64,000 bases of DNA from Rhodoferax sp. (GCF_030646845.1 NZ_JAUSLE010000004.1:1-64000); one strand, 5' to 3'; numbered from the stretch's first letter, positions 1-9,889 are shown. The notes: generated by a model from the letters alone, not told the origin. A program made the numbers and translations.

Positions 1-208
1 CCCCATGGATCGTATCTGAAATGATCCACGTAAAATTCCCATTTGGTGTCGTGCTAATACCGATCGAATTCTGCGGAATATATTTCTTGAATTTTTGTTT
101 TTTCCCAATTGGTATTGGCGGCGGAAGTTGTCCGGCAACGATCTTGAGCGGGTCGGCAGCAGCGACCGCATGCTGGAAACTCTCCAGCAAAAGCTTCTTG
201 TAATCCAT
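1..208 (-). CDS. Partial frame with a glycerate 2-kinase-like N-terminus
   Basis: An open minus-strand frame starts at ATG 208 and runs off the left edge with no stop. Its first 35 or so residues (MDYKKLLLESF..., AAADPLK, LPPPIPIG) look like the start of MOFRL-type glycerate 2-kinases. The glycine-rich VVGAGKA stretch that should follow is missing. Instead the frame becomes Lys/Asn/Ile-rich and the DNA is clearly more AT-rich than its neighbours (about 1-115). This could be a kinase gene broken by inserted DNA, or an unrelated gene. No strong ribosome-binding site is seen. The match is from memory of the family, so confidence is low. Confidence 0.35.
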   Translation of the reverse strand, partial: MDYKKLLLESFQHAVAAADPLKIVAGQLPPPIPIGKKQKFKKYIPQNSIGISTTPNGNFTWIISDTIHG

Positions 209-285
209 TCTGGTAATTGTTTGCGCCGTCGAAGGCGACAACTATAACCGCAATTGCGTGCAAACCGATGCCACGGACACTGAAG

Positions 286-1011
286 TCAGTGGATGATCCT
301 GGTGAGAAAATCGCGCGCCCGGTCGGACTTCGGTGTGTCGAAAAAAACGTCCTTCCGGGTGTCTTCCACGATCCTGCCGTGATCCATGAAAACGACGCGG
401 TGCGCTACTCGCCGGGCGAATCCCATCTCGTGGGTCACGACCATCATGGTCATCCCTTCCTGGGCCAGTTGCGTCATGACATCCAGCACTTCGTTGATCA
501 TCTCGGGGTCGAGCGCTGAAGTCGGCTCGTCGAACTGCATGGCGATCGGGTCCATGCACAGTGCGCGCGCAATTGCCACGCGCTGCTGCTGGCCACCGGA
601 AAGTTGTCCGGGAAACTTGTCCTTGTGGGCCAGCAAGCCGACCCGATCCAGGTATTGCAGCCCGCGTGCCGTCGCTTCATCCTTGCCGCGGCGGAGCACC
701 TTGACCTGCGCGAGGGTGAGGTTTTCACGGACCGACAGGTGAGGGAACAGTTCGAAGTTCTGGAACACCATGCCGATCCGGGCACGCAATGCAGAAAGAT
801 TGGTGCCCGGGTCGTTCACGCGGATGCCGTCGACGCTGATCTCGCCCTTCTGGATTGGCTCCAGCCCGTTGACTGTCTTGATCAGCGTCGACTTGCCTGA
901 ACCAGAAGGGCCGCAGATCACAACAACCTCGCCTTTCTTCACAGACAGGCTGCAATCGGTCAGCACCTGGAAGCTGCCGTACCATTTGCTGACGTCTTTC
1001 ATCTCGATCAT
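286..1011 (-). CDS. gltL: Glutamate/aspartate ABC transporter ATP-binding protein
   Basis: Cytoplasmic ATPase that powers uptake of acidic amino acids. Walker A (GPSGSGKST), the signature LSGGQQQR and a Walker B ending in FDEPTSALDPE are all visible. Starting at ATG 1011 (MIEMKDVSKWYG) gives 241 residues, the length of E. coli GltL; an upstream start at 1089 would add a 26-residue tail overlapping gltK and is less likely. It is the last gene of gltIJKL, all on the minus strand. The exact substrate is inferred from the whole cassette. Confidence 0.9.
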   Translation of the reverse strand: MIEMKDVSKWYGSFQVLTDCSLSVKKGEVVVICGPSGSGKSTLIKTVNGLEPIQKGEISVDGIRVNDPGTNLSALRARIGMVFQNFELFPHLSVRENLTLAQVKVLRRGKDEATARGLQYLDRVGLLAHKDKFPGQLSGGQQQRVAIARALCMDPIAMQFDEPTSALDPEMINEVLDVMTQLAQEGMTMMVVTHEMGFARRVAHRVVFMDHGRIVEDTRKDVFFDTPKSDRARDFLTRIIH

Positions 1012-1078
1012 CTTGTGTTTCCAGTCATGTGGGGCAGGCGAATCTGTTTCGGTCTGGTGGCGCGCGTTCAGGAAAGGT

Positions 1079-1768
1079 TCAACGCACAATCGTGACCCGT
1101 CTCTGCAACACTTTCACGAGCAAGGAAAGCGCGAAGCAGATGACGAAATAGACGAGCGCCACGAACAGGTACATCTCGACCAGCCGTCCATCGCGCTGCG
1201 CCACCTTCGATGCAGCACCGACGACATCAGTGATCGACAGTACGTACACCAGCGAGACGTCCTGGAAAAGCACGATGGTCTGGGTCAGCAGGACGGGAAT
1301 CATGTTGCGGAATGCTTGTGGCAGGACTACGTTCGCCATCGCCTGCCAGTAATTCATTCCAAGCGCCTGGGCGGCGCTGACCTGTCCGCGCGGAACCGAC
1401 TGGATGCCGGCACGCATGATTTCGCAGTAGTACGCGGCCTCGAACAGGATGAAAGTGATCAGCGACGAAGAGAAGGCGCCGACCCTGATCGGCTCGCTCG
1501 CGCCGATCAGCCAGGCGCCGATGTAAGGGACCAGGAAATAGAACCAGAAGATGACGAGTACCAGCGGTATGGAACGGATCAGGTTCACATAGCCTGCCGC
1601 TGCCAGCGAAAGCGCCCGGAATCGGGACAGCCTCATCATCGCCAGTGCGGTGCCGAACACGAGACCGCCGATCATCGCCAGCACGGTCAACTGCAACGTG
1701 AAGCTCATCCCCGTGGTGAACAGGTAGACCCAGGAACGCTCGATCACATTGAAATCGAAGCTGGACAA
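1079..1768 (-). CDS. gltK: Glutamate/aspartate ABC transporter permease GltK
   Basis: Inner-membrane permease of the HisMQ/GltJK family, 229 residues with about five membrane segments. The EAA-type loop (SVPRGQVSAAQALGMNYWQ) that contacts the ATPase is clear. The start is TTG at 1768, directly after the gltJ stop codon; a good GGAGGG ribosome-binding site lies inside the end of gltJ and supports it. Translation is probably coupled to gltJ. It forms a heterodimeric channel with GltJ and uses GltL for energy. Confidence 0.88.
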   Translation of the reverse strand: MSSFDFNVIERSWVYLFTTGMSFTLQLTVLAMIGGLVFGTALAMMRLSRFRALSLAAAGYVNLIRSIPLVLVIFWFYFLVPYIGAWLIGASEPIRVGAFSSSLITFILFEAAYYCEIMRAGIQSVPRGQVSAAQALGMNYWQAMANVVLPQAFRNMIPVLLTQTIVLFQDVSLVYVLSITDVVGAASKVAQRDGRLVEMYLFVALVYFVICFALSLLVKVLQRRVTIVR

Positions 1769-2518
1769 TCAGTGCCCTCCGCCTGCATTGCTGCGGCTGA
1801 TGTATCCGGGAACAGCGAAGTTTCGTTCCAGCCTGTTCATCAGGAGAACGACGACCACGTTCAACGCGACGTAAATCAGGGTGGCAGCGGTGAACGCCTC
1901 GAACACCTGGAAACTGAATTCCTGCATCGACCGCGCCCTCGCGGTCAACTCCATCAATCCGATCGTGAGCGCGACCGCACTGTTCTTGATGATGTTGAGG
2001 AATTCGCTGGTCAATGGCGGGATGATGATGCGAAACGCCATCGGCAGCAGCACATGACGGTAGGTCTGCAGCGTGGTCAGGCCCAGCGCCTGCGCGGCCA
2101 GCCGCTGCCCCCGCGGCAGCGAGCCGATGCCGGCCGCGACCTGCACGGCAATCCGGCTTGACGTGAAAAAACCAAGACAAAGCACGGCGGTGATGAATGC
2201 CGAATTGGGCAGGCTTTTTATCCAGTCCCCGGCAGCAGTGGGCAGCAACTCGGGCACAACGAAGTACCAGAGGAACATCTGGACCAGCAGCGGGATATTG
2301 CGGAACAGCTCGATCCAGGCGTTGGCCAGGGCGACCAGCCAGCGTTGCGGGACGGTGCGCAGGGTGCCGACGATAGCGCCCAGCAGCAGCGCCATGATCC
2401 AGGCGGACATCGAGGTCGCGATGGTCCACAGCAGGCCGCTGAGCAAAGTGTCGAGATAGGTTCCGGCGGCGTCGGGGGAAACCTCCCAGAAGATCCGCCA
2501 GTTCCAGTTGTAGTTCAA
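1769..2518 (-). CDS. gltJ: Glutamate/aspartate ABC transporter permease GltJ
   Basis: Inner-membrane permease, 249 residues. The N-terminus (NYNWNWRIFWE) resembles E. coli GltJ, which supports the TTG start at 2518; an AGGGGG ribosome-binding site lies just upstream. The EAA loop (SLPRGQRLAAQALGLTTLQ) and several hydrophobic helices are visible. It pairs with GltK, whose start codon directly follows its stop. Two consecutive TTG starts in one operon are a little unusual and may set subunit levels. Confidence 0.88.
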   Translation of the reverse strand: MNYNWNWRIFWEVSPDAAGTYLDTLLSGLLWTIATSMSAWIMALLLGAIVGTLRTVPQRWLVALANAWIELFRNIPLLVQMFLWYFVVPELLPTAAGDWIKSLPNSAFITAVLCLGFFTSSRIAVQVAAGIGSLPRGQRLAAQALGLTTLQTYRHVLLPMAFRIIIPPLTSEFLNIIKNSAVALTIGLMELTARARSMQEFSFQVFEAFTAATLIYVALNVVVVLLMNRLERNFAVPGYISRSNAGGGH

Positions 2519-2561
2519 GCTACCCCCTCAGCCTTGACCATGGCCACTACAGGCGCCAGCC

Positions 2562-3494
2562 CTATTTTTTCTGGCTCGGGGGAACGGCTGCGTAGGTAGC
2601 GGGATCGCCCGAGTCGGTCGGATTGGCAATCACCGCCTTGAGTTGTTCGCTCATCGGTATCGACAAGTTGATCCCTTTTGGCGGGATCGGCGACTGGAAC
2701 CACTTCGCATAGATCTTGTTGATCTCTCCGGACTTCATCAGCTTGATGATGGCGCTGTCGACAGCCTTCTTGAACGGCTCGTCGCCCCGGCGCATCATGA
2801 TGCCGTAGGGCTCGACCGACAAGGATTCTTTGGTGATCGCATAGTCGTTCGGCGACTTCGAACTGGCGGCCAGCGACGAAAGCAGGATGTCGTCCATGGC
2901 AAAGGCGACTGCGCGCCCGGTCTCCACCATCAGGAATCCTTCTGCATGATCCTTGGCGGCGAGGATGTTCATCCCCAGCTTGCGCTCGGCGTTCAGTGCG
3001 GTCACCTGTTTCAGATTCGCCGTGCCAGCCGTTGACACCAGGGTCTTCCCCTTCATGTCATCAAGCTTGGTGATATTCGCACTCTTCTTCGCCAACAGAC
3101 GGTTCGCCGTGACGAAGGTGGTGGGCGCAAAAGCCACCTGCTTTTGCCGTTCCAGATTATTGGTGGTGGAACCGCACTCGAGGTCGACCGTGCCGTTCGC
3201 CATCAGCGGTATGCGGGTGGACGACGTAACCGGGTTCATCTTTACATTCAGGGCCGTCAGGCCGAGCTGCTTCTGAATGGCTGTGACCGCGCGCAGGCAA
3301 AGGTCGATCGAGTAGCCCTGGTAGGACTGCTTGTCGTCGAGATAGGAAAACGGAATCGAGGAATCGCGCACGCCCAGCGTGACGCTGCCGGTGTCCTTGA
3401 TCTTCTTGAGCGTTCCGGTCAATTCCTGGGCCGTCGCGGCGCCGGCGAGCAAACCCGCTCCAATCAGTACTGCCACCAACCTGGATGCCTTCAT
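2562..3494 (-). CDS. gltI: Periplasmic glutamate/aspartate-binding protein
   Basis: Solute-binding protein of the SBP_bac_3 family, 310 residues. ATG 3494 has an AGGAGAG ribosome-binding site and begins a signal peptide (MKASRLVAVLIGAGLLAGAATAQ, predicted cleavage after ATA-Q). The ligand-binding fold is shown by VTLGVRDSSIPFSYLDD and the DLECGSTTNN stretch typical of GltI. It delivers the amino acid to GltJK. It is first in the operon, so the promoter should lie in the short gap before gdhA. Confidence 0.9.
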   Translation of the reverse strand: MKASRLVAVLIGAGLLAGAATAQELTGTLKKIKDTGSVTLGVRDSSIPFSYLDDKQSYQGYSIDLCLRAVTAIQKQLGLTALNVKMNPVTSSTRIPLMANGTVDLECGSTTNNLERQKQVAFAPTTFVTANRLLAKKSANITKLDDMKGKTLVSTAGTANLKQVTALNAERKLGMNILAAKDHAEGFLMVETGRAVAFAMDDILLSSLAASSKSPNDYAITKESLSVEPYGIMMRRGDEPFKKAVDSAIIKLMKSGEINKIYAKWFQSPIPPKGINLSIPMSEQLKAVIANPTDSGDPATYAAVPPSQKK

Positions 3495-3570
3495 TGCCTC
3501 TCCTTGCCGTTTTGCCAATCGGCCTAGTGTAGCAAAAGGGAGGCCGGCAGGCGAACTCGTTTCAGTAGAT

Positions 3571-4908
3571 TCACGGATAGAGTCCGCGCATCTCCCGCGC
3601 CTGCAACACCCGGGTGCAGCCAACGATGAACGCGGCCGTGCGCAGCGATACCTTGCGGTCTGCAGCCAGTTGCCATACCGCTGCGAAGGCTTCCTTCATG
3701 ATCCGGGTCAGGCGCTGGTTGATTTCATCCTCGGTCCAGAAGAAGCTGGAGAAGTCCTGCACCCACTCAAAATAGCTCACCGTGACGCCGCCCGCGTTGG
3801 CAATCACGTCGGGCAGCACGAGCACATTGCGGTCGTGCAGGATGTCGTCCGCCGCCGGTGTCGTCGGACCATTGGCGCCCTCGATGATCATGCGCGCCTT
3901 GATGCGCCCCGCGTTGAGCTCGGTAATCTGCTGCTCCAGTGCGGCCGGAATCAGGATGTCGCAGTCGACATCCCAGAACTGGTCGTTGGGCAACACCTCT
4001 GCCTGGGTAAAACCGGTCACGGTGCCGACCGCGGCCACGTGGGCCAGCAGCGACGGCACATCGAGACCGCTTTCCCGGTAGATGGTGCCGCCATGGTCCT
4101 GCACCGCAACGACGCGCGCGCCTGCCTGCGCAAACAGCCTGGCTGCGACGCCGCCGACATTGCCAAAACCCTGGACCGTCACACGCGCGGTGGCAATGTC
4201 CAGACCGATGTGCCGGGCGGCCTCAACGCCGACGGTGAACACGCCCCGCCCCGTGGCATCGCGCCGTCCGAGTGAGCCGCCCAGGTCGACCGGTTTGCCG
4301 GTGACCACACCGGTGGCGGTAGCGCCCTCGTTCATGGAGTAGGTGTCCATCATCCAGGCCATGATCTGCTCATTGGTGTTCACGTCCGGCGCCGGAATGT
4401 CCTTGGTCGGGCCGATGATGATGCCGATCTCGCTGGTGTAGCGGCGCGTCATGCGCTCCAGCTCGCCCAGAGACAGTGTCTTGGGGTTGACCCGGATGCC
4501 GCCTTTGGCGCCACCGAAGGGCACGTTCACTGCCGCGTTCTTGATCGACATCCAGGCGGACAGGGCCATCACTTCTGACAAGGTCACATCCTGGTGAAAA
4601 CGCACGCCGCCCTTGCCGGGCCCGCGCGAGGTGTTGTGTTGCACGCGATAGCCTTCAAAATGCGCCACGGTGCCGTTGTCGAGCTGGATGGGCACATCCA
4701 CAATCAGCGCCCGTTTGGGCCGCCTGAGGGTTTCCGCCCAGCGTGCCAGAGGACCCAGGTAGGGCACGACGCGGTCGACCTGCTGCAGGTAAATGCCCCA
4801 GGGGCCAAGATTATCGGCCTGCAGATAGGAGGGGATCGAAGCGGCGACGCTGGCCGCCGCGCTTGTGGCGGGGAGGGTGGCGGCGGCTGGGCTGGACGGT
4901 TGTGACAT
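3571..4908 (-). CDS. gdhA: Glutamate dehydrogenase
   Basis: Interconverts glutamate and 2-oxoglutarate plus ammonium in the cytoplasm; 445 residues from ATG 4908. KGGVRF and GGAKGG near residues 95-130 carry the catalytic lysines, [13 protein letters not shown] is the substrate-domain signature, and VQGFGNVGG is the Rossmann turn for NAD(P). It is the compact hexameric type of about 420-450 residues. It sits upstream of gltIJKL in the same direction, so imported glutamate could be deaminated directly. The coenzyme cannot be assigned from sequence alone. Confidence 0.92.
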   Translation of the reverse strand: MSQPSSPAAATLPATSAAASVAASIPSYLQADNLGPWGIYLQQVDRVVPYLGPLARWAETLRRPKRALIVDVPIQLDNGTVAHFEGYRVQHNTSRGPGKGGVRFHQDVTLSEVMALSAWMSIKNAAVNVPFGGAKGGIRVNPKTLSLGELERMTRRYTSEIGIIIGPTKDIPAPDVNTNEQIMAWMMDTYSMNEGATATGVVTGKPVDLGGSLGRRDATGRGVFTVGVEAARHIGLDIATARVTVQGFGNVGGVAARLFAQAGARVVAVQDHGGTIYRESGLDVPSLLAHVAAVGTVTGFTQAEVLPNDQFWDVDCDILIPAALEQQITELNAGRIKARMIIEGANGPTTPAADDILHDRNVLVLPDVIANAGGVTVSYFEWVQDFSSFFWTEDEINQRLTRIMKEAFAAVWQLAADRKVSLRTAAFIVGCTRVLQAREMRGLYP

Positions 4909-5040
4909 GCAGAAGTACCTTGTGGGTTGATCAAGTCCCGCACTGTAGTGCGCTCCCGCTCCACTGTCTAAGGCCGAGTTCCTCTGCATCTATGCAATAA
5001 ATTAATAACCAGGCTTGTTGATGCCGATCGGCCTGCCAAC

Positions 5041-6816
5041 TCAGGCGTTGAACTGCAGCGCGGCCAGGCCCGCATAAACGCCGCCTCGTGCCACCAGTTC
5101 GGCGTGGGTGCCTTGCTCCACCAGCCGGCCGTGATCCAGCACCACAATGTGGTCGGCCTTTTGTACCGTCGCCAGCCGGTGCGCAATCACCAGCGTGGTG
5201 CGGTCGCGCATCGCGGACTCCAGTGCCGCTTGCACCATGCGTTCGCTTTCGGCGTCCAGTGCGCTGGTCGCCTCATCCAGCAGCAGCAGAGGGGGGTTCT
5301 TCAGCATGGCGCGGGCAATCGCAATGCGCTGGCGTTGACCGCCGCTCAGGCGCACGCCGCGCTCGCCCAGGAAGGTGTCGTAGCCCTCGGGCAGCGCGCT
5401 GATGAATTCGTGGGCAAAGGCCGCCTGGGCTGCAGCCTTGACTTCATCGTCACTCGCCTCGGGTTTGCCGTAACGAATATTCTCCAGCGCGCTGCTGGAG
5501 AAAATGACCGCGTCTTGCGGCACGATGCCGATGCGCTGGCGCAGGTCGTGCAAAGCCAGGTCCCGCGTCGCCACGCCATCCAGCAGGATGCGCCCCGAGG
5601 CCGGGTCGTAAAAACGAAGCAGCAGCTGAAACACCGTGCTCTTGCCCGCACCACTGGGCCCGACGATGGCCACGGTCTGGCCCGGTTCGACAGTCAATGA
5701 AAAATCACTCAGCGCGGCCTGGTTGGGACGCGATGGGTAGTGGAAATTGATCGCTTCGAATTTGATAGCACTCCCCGCAAGCTGCACGGGGGCTGGGGCT
5801 GGATTTTTCGGTGATGCAATGGGTGAGCGGCTGCCCAGCAACTCCATCAGCCGTTCGGTCGCACCCGCGGCGCGCAACAAGTCGCCATAGACCTCGCCCA
5901 GAATCGCAAAGGCGCTGGCCAGAATGATGACGTACATCACCGTCTGGCCCAGATCGCCAGCGCTGATGCGCCCGGCCATCACGGCCTGCGTGCCCTGGTA
6001 CAAGCCCCACAAAAGCGCCGCCGAGGTGGCGATGATGATGAAGGCCACCAGCACCGAGCGCGCCCGGGTGCGCCGCACCGCCGTGTTGAAAGCGCTGTCG
6101 GTGGAGGCATTGAAACGGGCCGCTTCGCGCCCCTCTGCGGTATAGCTCTGCACGACCGGAATGGCGTTCAGCACTTCAGCCGCAATCGCGCTTGAATCCG
6201 CCACCCGGTCCTGGCTGGCACGCGACAATTTGCGCACGCGGCGGCCAAACCACAGGGACGGCACGACGATCAGCACCAGCACCCCCAGCACCTGAATCAT
6301 CACATAGGGGTTGGTCCAGATCAGCATGCCCAGGGCCCCAATGCCCATCACGGTGTTGCGCAGGCCCATGCTCAGTGACGAGCCCACAACCGTCTGCACC
6401 AGCGTGGTGTCGGCGGAGAGGCGCGACAGCACTTCACCGGTCTGGGTGGTCTCGAAGAACTCGGGGCTTTGCTGCAGCACATGGCCGTACACCGCGTTGC
6501 GCAAATCGGCGGTCACCCGCTCGCCCAGCCAGCTCACCATGTAAAAGCGGCCGGCTGAAAACAGGCCCAATGCCACAGCCACCGCAAACAGCGCGACAAA
6601 GTGCTCGCGCAGCGCCATCACCTGTGCGCCCTTGTCGGATTGCACCAGGCCGCCATCAATCAGGCTGCGCAGGGCGACTGGAAACGCCAGCGTGGCCATG
6701 GCCGCCATCACCAGAAACACCAGCGCCAGCCCGATACGGCCGCGGTAAGGTCGCAGAAATGGCAGCAGGCCGGAAAGGGATTTGGGGTTGGAGGACTTGG
6801 GGCGTTCGCTTGTCAT
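5041..6816 (-). CDS. ABC exporter, fused membrane and ATPase domains
   Basis: A 591-residue half-transporter that should work as a homodimer. Residues about 20-310 hold the six-helix membrane domain; residues about 350-580 hold the nucleotide-binding domain, with Walker A (GPSGAGKST), signature LSGGQRQR and Walker B (LLLLDEATSALD). It resembles the MsbA/lipid-multidrug exporter group; the substrate is unknown. The linker between the domains (around residues 335-350) is encoded by a copy of a dispersed repeat. It stands alone between gdhA and a lipocalin-like gene. Confidence 0.88.
   Translation of the reverse strand: MTSERPKSSNPKSLSGLLPFLRPYRGRIGLALVFLVMAAMATLAFPVALRSLIDGGLVQSDKGAQVMALREHFVALFAVAVALGLFSAGRFYMVSWLGERVTADLRNAVYGHVLQQSPEFFETTQTGEVLSRLSADTTLVQTVVGSSLSMGLRNTVMGIGALGMLIWTNPYVMIQVLGVLVLIVVPSLWFGRRVRKLSRASQDRVADSSAIAAEVLNAIPVVQSYTAEGREAARFNASTDSAFNTAVRRTRARSVLVAFIIIATSAALLWGLYQGTQAVMAGRISAGDLGQTVMYVIILASAFAILGEVYGDLLRAAGATERLMELLGSRSPIASPKNPAPAPVQLAGSAIKFEAINFHYPSRPNQAALSDFSLTVEPGQTVAIVGPSGAGKSTVFQLLLRFYDPASGRILLDGVATRDLALHDLRQRIGIVPQDAVIFSSSALENIRYGKPEASDDEVKAAAQAAFAHEFISALPEGYDTFLGERGVRLSGGQRQRIAIARAMLKNPPLLLLDEATSALDAESERMVQAALESAMRDRTTLVIAHRLATVQKADHIVVLDHGRLVEQGTHAELVARGGVYAGLAALQFNA
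5755..5820 (-). repeat. Dispersed repeat inside the ABC exporter gene
   Basis: The stretch TTTGATAGCACTCC through GGGGCTGGGGCTGGATTTTT matches the general pattern (TTTGATAGC, then GC-rich arms ending GGGCTGGAGG) of a small element I recall scattered through Comamonadaceae genomes. Here it lies in frame in the linker between transporter domains. Related copies lie at 11556-11604 and 55695-55738. Confidence 0.45.
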
Positions 6817-6911
6817 GGTGAGTCAGGTGGGGGCAGGTTAGGCACGGCGCAAGCACCGAGGTGGAATATGCATGATACAAGGCCCTGGCCCTTATGGATA
6901 TTGCGCAACTA

Positions 6912-6928
6912 GCTATTGAATTAATAGC
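6912..6928. repeat. 17-bp inverted repeat, intergenic
   Basis: GCTATT-GAATT-AATAGC is a perfect 6-bp inverted repeat in the 196-bp gap between the ABC exporter and the lipocalin-like gene. A copy matching at 14 of 17 positions lies at 43581-43597. It may be a remnant of the same dispersed repeat family. Nothing else is recognised in this gap. Confidence 0.5.
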
Positions 6929-7012
6929 ATTTCAAGTGCTGCCAGTGGAATGCCCGGGATTGCTTGAGGCATCCAGGCGATGGCTGGTCGCGGTGCGGGC
7001 ACATGCCTGTCC

Positions 7013-8107
7013 CTACAACTGCAGCGGGCTGGAGTAGCCGGTCATCTCCAGGTAGCCGCGCCCAACCAGTTTGCCATTGCTGTCAAACAGCTCGCTCAGG
7101 CCTTCCCAGTAGACCGCGCCGGTGGAGGCGCGACTGTCGAGCTCCTGGTTGTCGATGACGGCCTTGACGGTATAAAAGTCAGCCGGCGTGCGCACGATCC
7201 ATTCCACCGGATACCTGGCCCGGGTCAACGGGCTGGTCCAGTGGCGCACCGGCTTGAACAGGACCTCGCCATGGCTGAAGACATGGGGCGTGCCACCCAT
7301 GGAGGGGTGACGAAACGAGCCGCCATCCCATAGCGCCTGGCCGGCCTGGTCCCGCAGGCGAAAAGCGGTCAGGGCGCTGCCATCCAGGAGATTCATGCCG
7401 ATCCAGTCCCAGCCCACCGCCATTGGATGCAGCAGCGCCTGACTCCATTCGTGGTCGAGCCAGGCCGTGCCCTGCACCGGCATCGGCCGCCCATCCAGTG
7501 CCAGGGTGCCCGTGGCCTGTAACTGCGGCAGGCTGTAGTAGTAGCTCGCCTGCGTTTCTTGCGGCCCCTTGCGTGACAGACCACGATCACCTTGCAGCAG
7601 CAGCGGCTGGGTTTCGCGCAAGGCCAGCTGGAACCCAAAGCCGCTGCCAGCCGCAATGGCTTTGTACTGCGTGGCGTTACGCTCGAGCGACCAGTCGCGC
7701 AGGGTGATAGTGGTGTCTTTTTCGCTGGCTTGTGCCACCCCGAAGCCTTCGCGCGCAATGCGCTGGTCGTGCCACAGTTTCTTGCCTGCCACGTCGGTCA
7801 CGGCCGCGTGCGCAAAGACCAGTTGCCGGGCGGCAAAGGCGGATGTCATGCCCTGTGTGGCGGCCACGCGGGAACGAAAGAACGTGAGCTGAAAACCAAA
7901 CTCGCGTTCGCCCGAGCGAAGGTGCCCGGTGATGTACCACCACTCGGTACGAAAGTTCGGGTGACTGCCCAGGTCGCGTGGAAACTGCAACACACGCCGG
8001 GGCAGCGTTGGTGCTTCTGCCGGTGCCTGTGCCCCTGCCTGCAGAGGCCACAGGGGCATGGCAAGTCCGGCGGCCAGCAGGTGTCTTCGAAAGAGGCCTT
8101 TGGTCAT
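7013..8107 (-). CDS. Secreted lipocalin-like/CrtC-domain protein
   Basis: A 364-residue exported protein. From ATG 8107 an N-terminal signal (RRHLLAAGLAMPLW...AGAQA) is visible. The body carries the motifs of the AttH/CrtC lipocalin-like family, such as HPNFRTEWWYITGHL near residue 50 and WLDHEWS in the middle. These proteins are usually encoded beside an FtsX-type permease and a LolD-like ATPase. Here the FtsX gene lies 2.8 kb upstream (10900-13476) and the ATPase 46 kb away. Its function is unproven; extracytoplasmic lipid handling is likely from context. Confidence 0.8.
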   Translation of the reverse strand: MTKGLFRRHLLAAGLAMPLWPLQAGAQAPAEAPTLPRRVLQFPRDLGSHPNFRTEWWYITGHLRSGEREFGFQLTFFRSRVAATQGMTSAFAARQLVFAHAAVTDVAGKKLWHDQRIAREGFGVAQASEKDTTITLRDWSLERNATQYKAIAAGSGFGFQLALRETQPLLLQGDRGLSRKGPQETQASYYYSLPQLQATGTLALDGRPMPVQGTAWLDHEWSQALLHPMAVGWDWIGMNLLDGSALTAFRLRDQAGQALWDGGSFRHPSMGGTPHVFSHGEVLFKPVRHWTSPLTRARYPVEWIVRTPADFYTVKAVIDNQELDSRASTGAVYWEGLSELFDSNGKLVGRGYLEMTGYSSPLQL

Positions 8108-8235
8108 CCGGCTGATTGTCGTCGCGATCCGGGGCGTTCGAGGTCGAAACGGCCTGCTCTTTGACACGGATTTGTCACGCCACCGTCACACCGCCCGCAC
8201 AAGATTGGTTCAAATTTTTCAGAAAGATCCAATCA

Positions 8236-9825
8236 ATGTCACATTCAAGTTCCTGGAGCGGGTCCAGGGCATCGGGTTCCTTTTCGCGCCGTATTCTGGG
8301 TGTCCTGTCGCTTGTTCTTGCCGTCGCCCTCCTGGGTTCGGCGTTGGGGGTCTGGTCCTTGCATCGGGTGTCCAACGAGACCGGACGCATGGTCGGTGAA
8401 GCCATGGCAACCGAGCGCATGGCGGCGCAATTGCACCGCCACATCTCGGTGAACGTGGCTCGTTCCAAGGCATTTGCGTTGAGCTCGGAGCCTCAGGTCG
8501 GCGACGTGCTGACCCCCGAGATCAACCAGACGACAGCGGTGGTGGATGAACTGCTGCGCAGTCTGGGCGGGATGCTGACCAGCCCGGAAGACCAGGCCAT
8601 CCTTCTTCAAATGACCGACGCCAACCGCGAATTCCTGAAAGCCCGCCAGGACCTGACGGTGGCCCGTGATGGCGGCCTGACGGCGAGCATCGAGCGGGTC
8701 TATGTCAGCCGCTTCACGCCGGCGGCGCAGGCCTTGCTGCAGGCCGTGACCCGGCTGGGGGACTCCCAGCGCGCCAGGATTGATGCGTCCGTGGTTCATA
8801 TCAGCGACATGAGCGTGTCAGCCCAATGGGGGCTGATTCTGTTTGGGTTATTCGCTTTGGTGCTGGGGCTTGTGTTGTCGATCAGGCTCCTGCGCGGTAT
8901 CACCCGGCCCATCCAGCAGGCGGTGGACACCGCCAATCGGGTCGCGGCGCTGGACTTGACGGAGCGCATTGAAGGGCACGATCACAACGAGGCCGGACGG
9001 TTGCTGTGCGCATTGAGTCGGATGCAGGTGTCTTTGGGCACATTGGTGTCCCAGGTCCAGGGTGCCAGTCGCAGTGTGGCGCAGGGGGCAACCGAGATCG
9101 CGGCGGGGAACATCGATTTCTCCAGCCGGACCGAACAGGCTGCATCCAGCCTGCAACAGACGGCCGCCGCCATCGAGCAGATTGCCGCGACCATGCATCA
9201 CTCGCTGGAGGCTGCGTCCCGAGGTGAGGTGCTAGTGAAATCTGCTGCCATGGAGGCAGTCGATGGCGGCACCGCCATCTCCGAGGTGATGCGCACGATG
9301 AACGATATCCGCGAATCGTCACGCCAGATTGTGGACATCACGGCAGTCATCGACGGCATCGCCTTCCAGACCAACATCCTCGCCCTGAATGCGGCTGTCG
9401 AGGCGGCCCGTGCGGGCGACGAGGGGCGCGGATTCGCGGTGGTGGCGGCCGAGGTGCGCACGCTGGCGAACCGCTCTGCGGCGGCGGCGCGGCAGATCAA
9501 GTCGCTGATCAGCGCCTCGGTGCACAAGGTGGAACTGGGCACCAGCAAGGTTGGTCAGGCGCGCGACACCATGACCGCCATCGTGGATTCCGTTGGGCGC
9601 GTGGCGCTGGCCATTGGTGAAATCACCGCTGCCACCCGCGAACAAAGCAGCGGCATGTCGGAAATCAACATTGCGGTGAATCGCCTGGATCAGATGACCC
9701 AGCAAAACGCCGCAGCCGTCGAGGAGTCCGCTGCGGCCACGCGGAGCCTGCAGGAGCAAGCGGGTGATCTGCGGGATATGGCTGGTCGGTTCAGGCTGCC
9801 GGGCCTTGTGCTGGCTCGTCAGTGA
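8236..9825 (+). CDS. Methyl-accepting chemotaxis protein
   Basis: A 529-residue receptor. The ATG at 8236 is chosen because the first membrane helix (residues about 20-42) then lies near the N-terminus. A periplasmic helical sensor region follows, then a second helix (GLILFGLFALVLGLVLS), a HAMP linker and the cytoplasmic signalling domain. The kinase-contact hairpin (FQTNILALNAAVEAARAG) is intact. The sensor is a four-helix-bundle type, so the ligand cannot be guessed. It lies between the lipocalin-like gene and a receiver protein in opposite orientation, interrupting an expected transporter gene set. Confidence 0.92.
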   Translation: MSHSSSWSGSRASGSFSRRILGVLSLVLAVALLGSALGVWSLHRVSNETGRMVGEAMATERMAAQLHRHISVNVARSKAFALSSEPQVGDVLTPEINQTTAVVDELLRSLGGMLTSPEDQAILLQMTDANREFLKARQDLTVARDGGLTASIERVYVSRFTPAAQALLQAVTRLGDSQRARIDASVVHISDMSVSAQWGLILFGLFALVLGLVLSIRLLRGITRPIQQAVDTANRVAALDLTERIEGHDHNEAGRLLCALSRMQVSLGTLVSQVQGASRSVAQGATEIAAGNIDFSSRTEQAASSLQQTAAAIEQIAATMHHSLEAASRGEVLVKSAAMEAVDGGTAISEVMRTMNDIRESSRQIVDITAVIDGIAFQTNILALNAAVEAARAGDEGRGFAVVAAEVRTLANRSAAAARQIKSLISASVHKVELGTSKVGQARDTMTAIVDSVGRVALAIGEITAATREQSSGMSEINIAVNRLDQMTQQNAAAVEESAAATRSLQEQAGDLRDMAGRFRLPGLVLARQ

Positions 9826-9889
9826 CCTGGGGCACCGTCGCTGTTTCCGGCCCGTCGCGGCGAACGGTGGCGGCTGGGCTGATTCGAGA

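Noticed and set aside
770-2161. A long plus-strand frame of 463 codons over gltJ/gltK
   Set aside because: It lies opposite confirmed transporter genes, is rich in Arg/His/Gln, and shows no domain. GC-rich DNA makes such shadows common.
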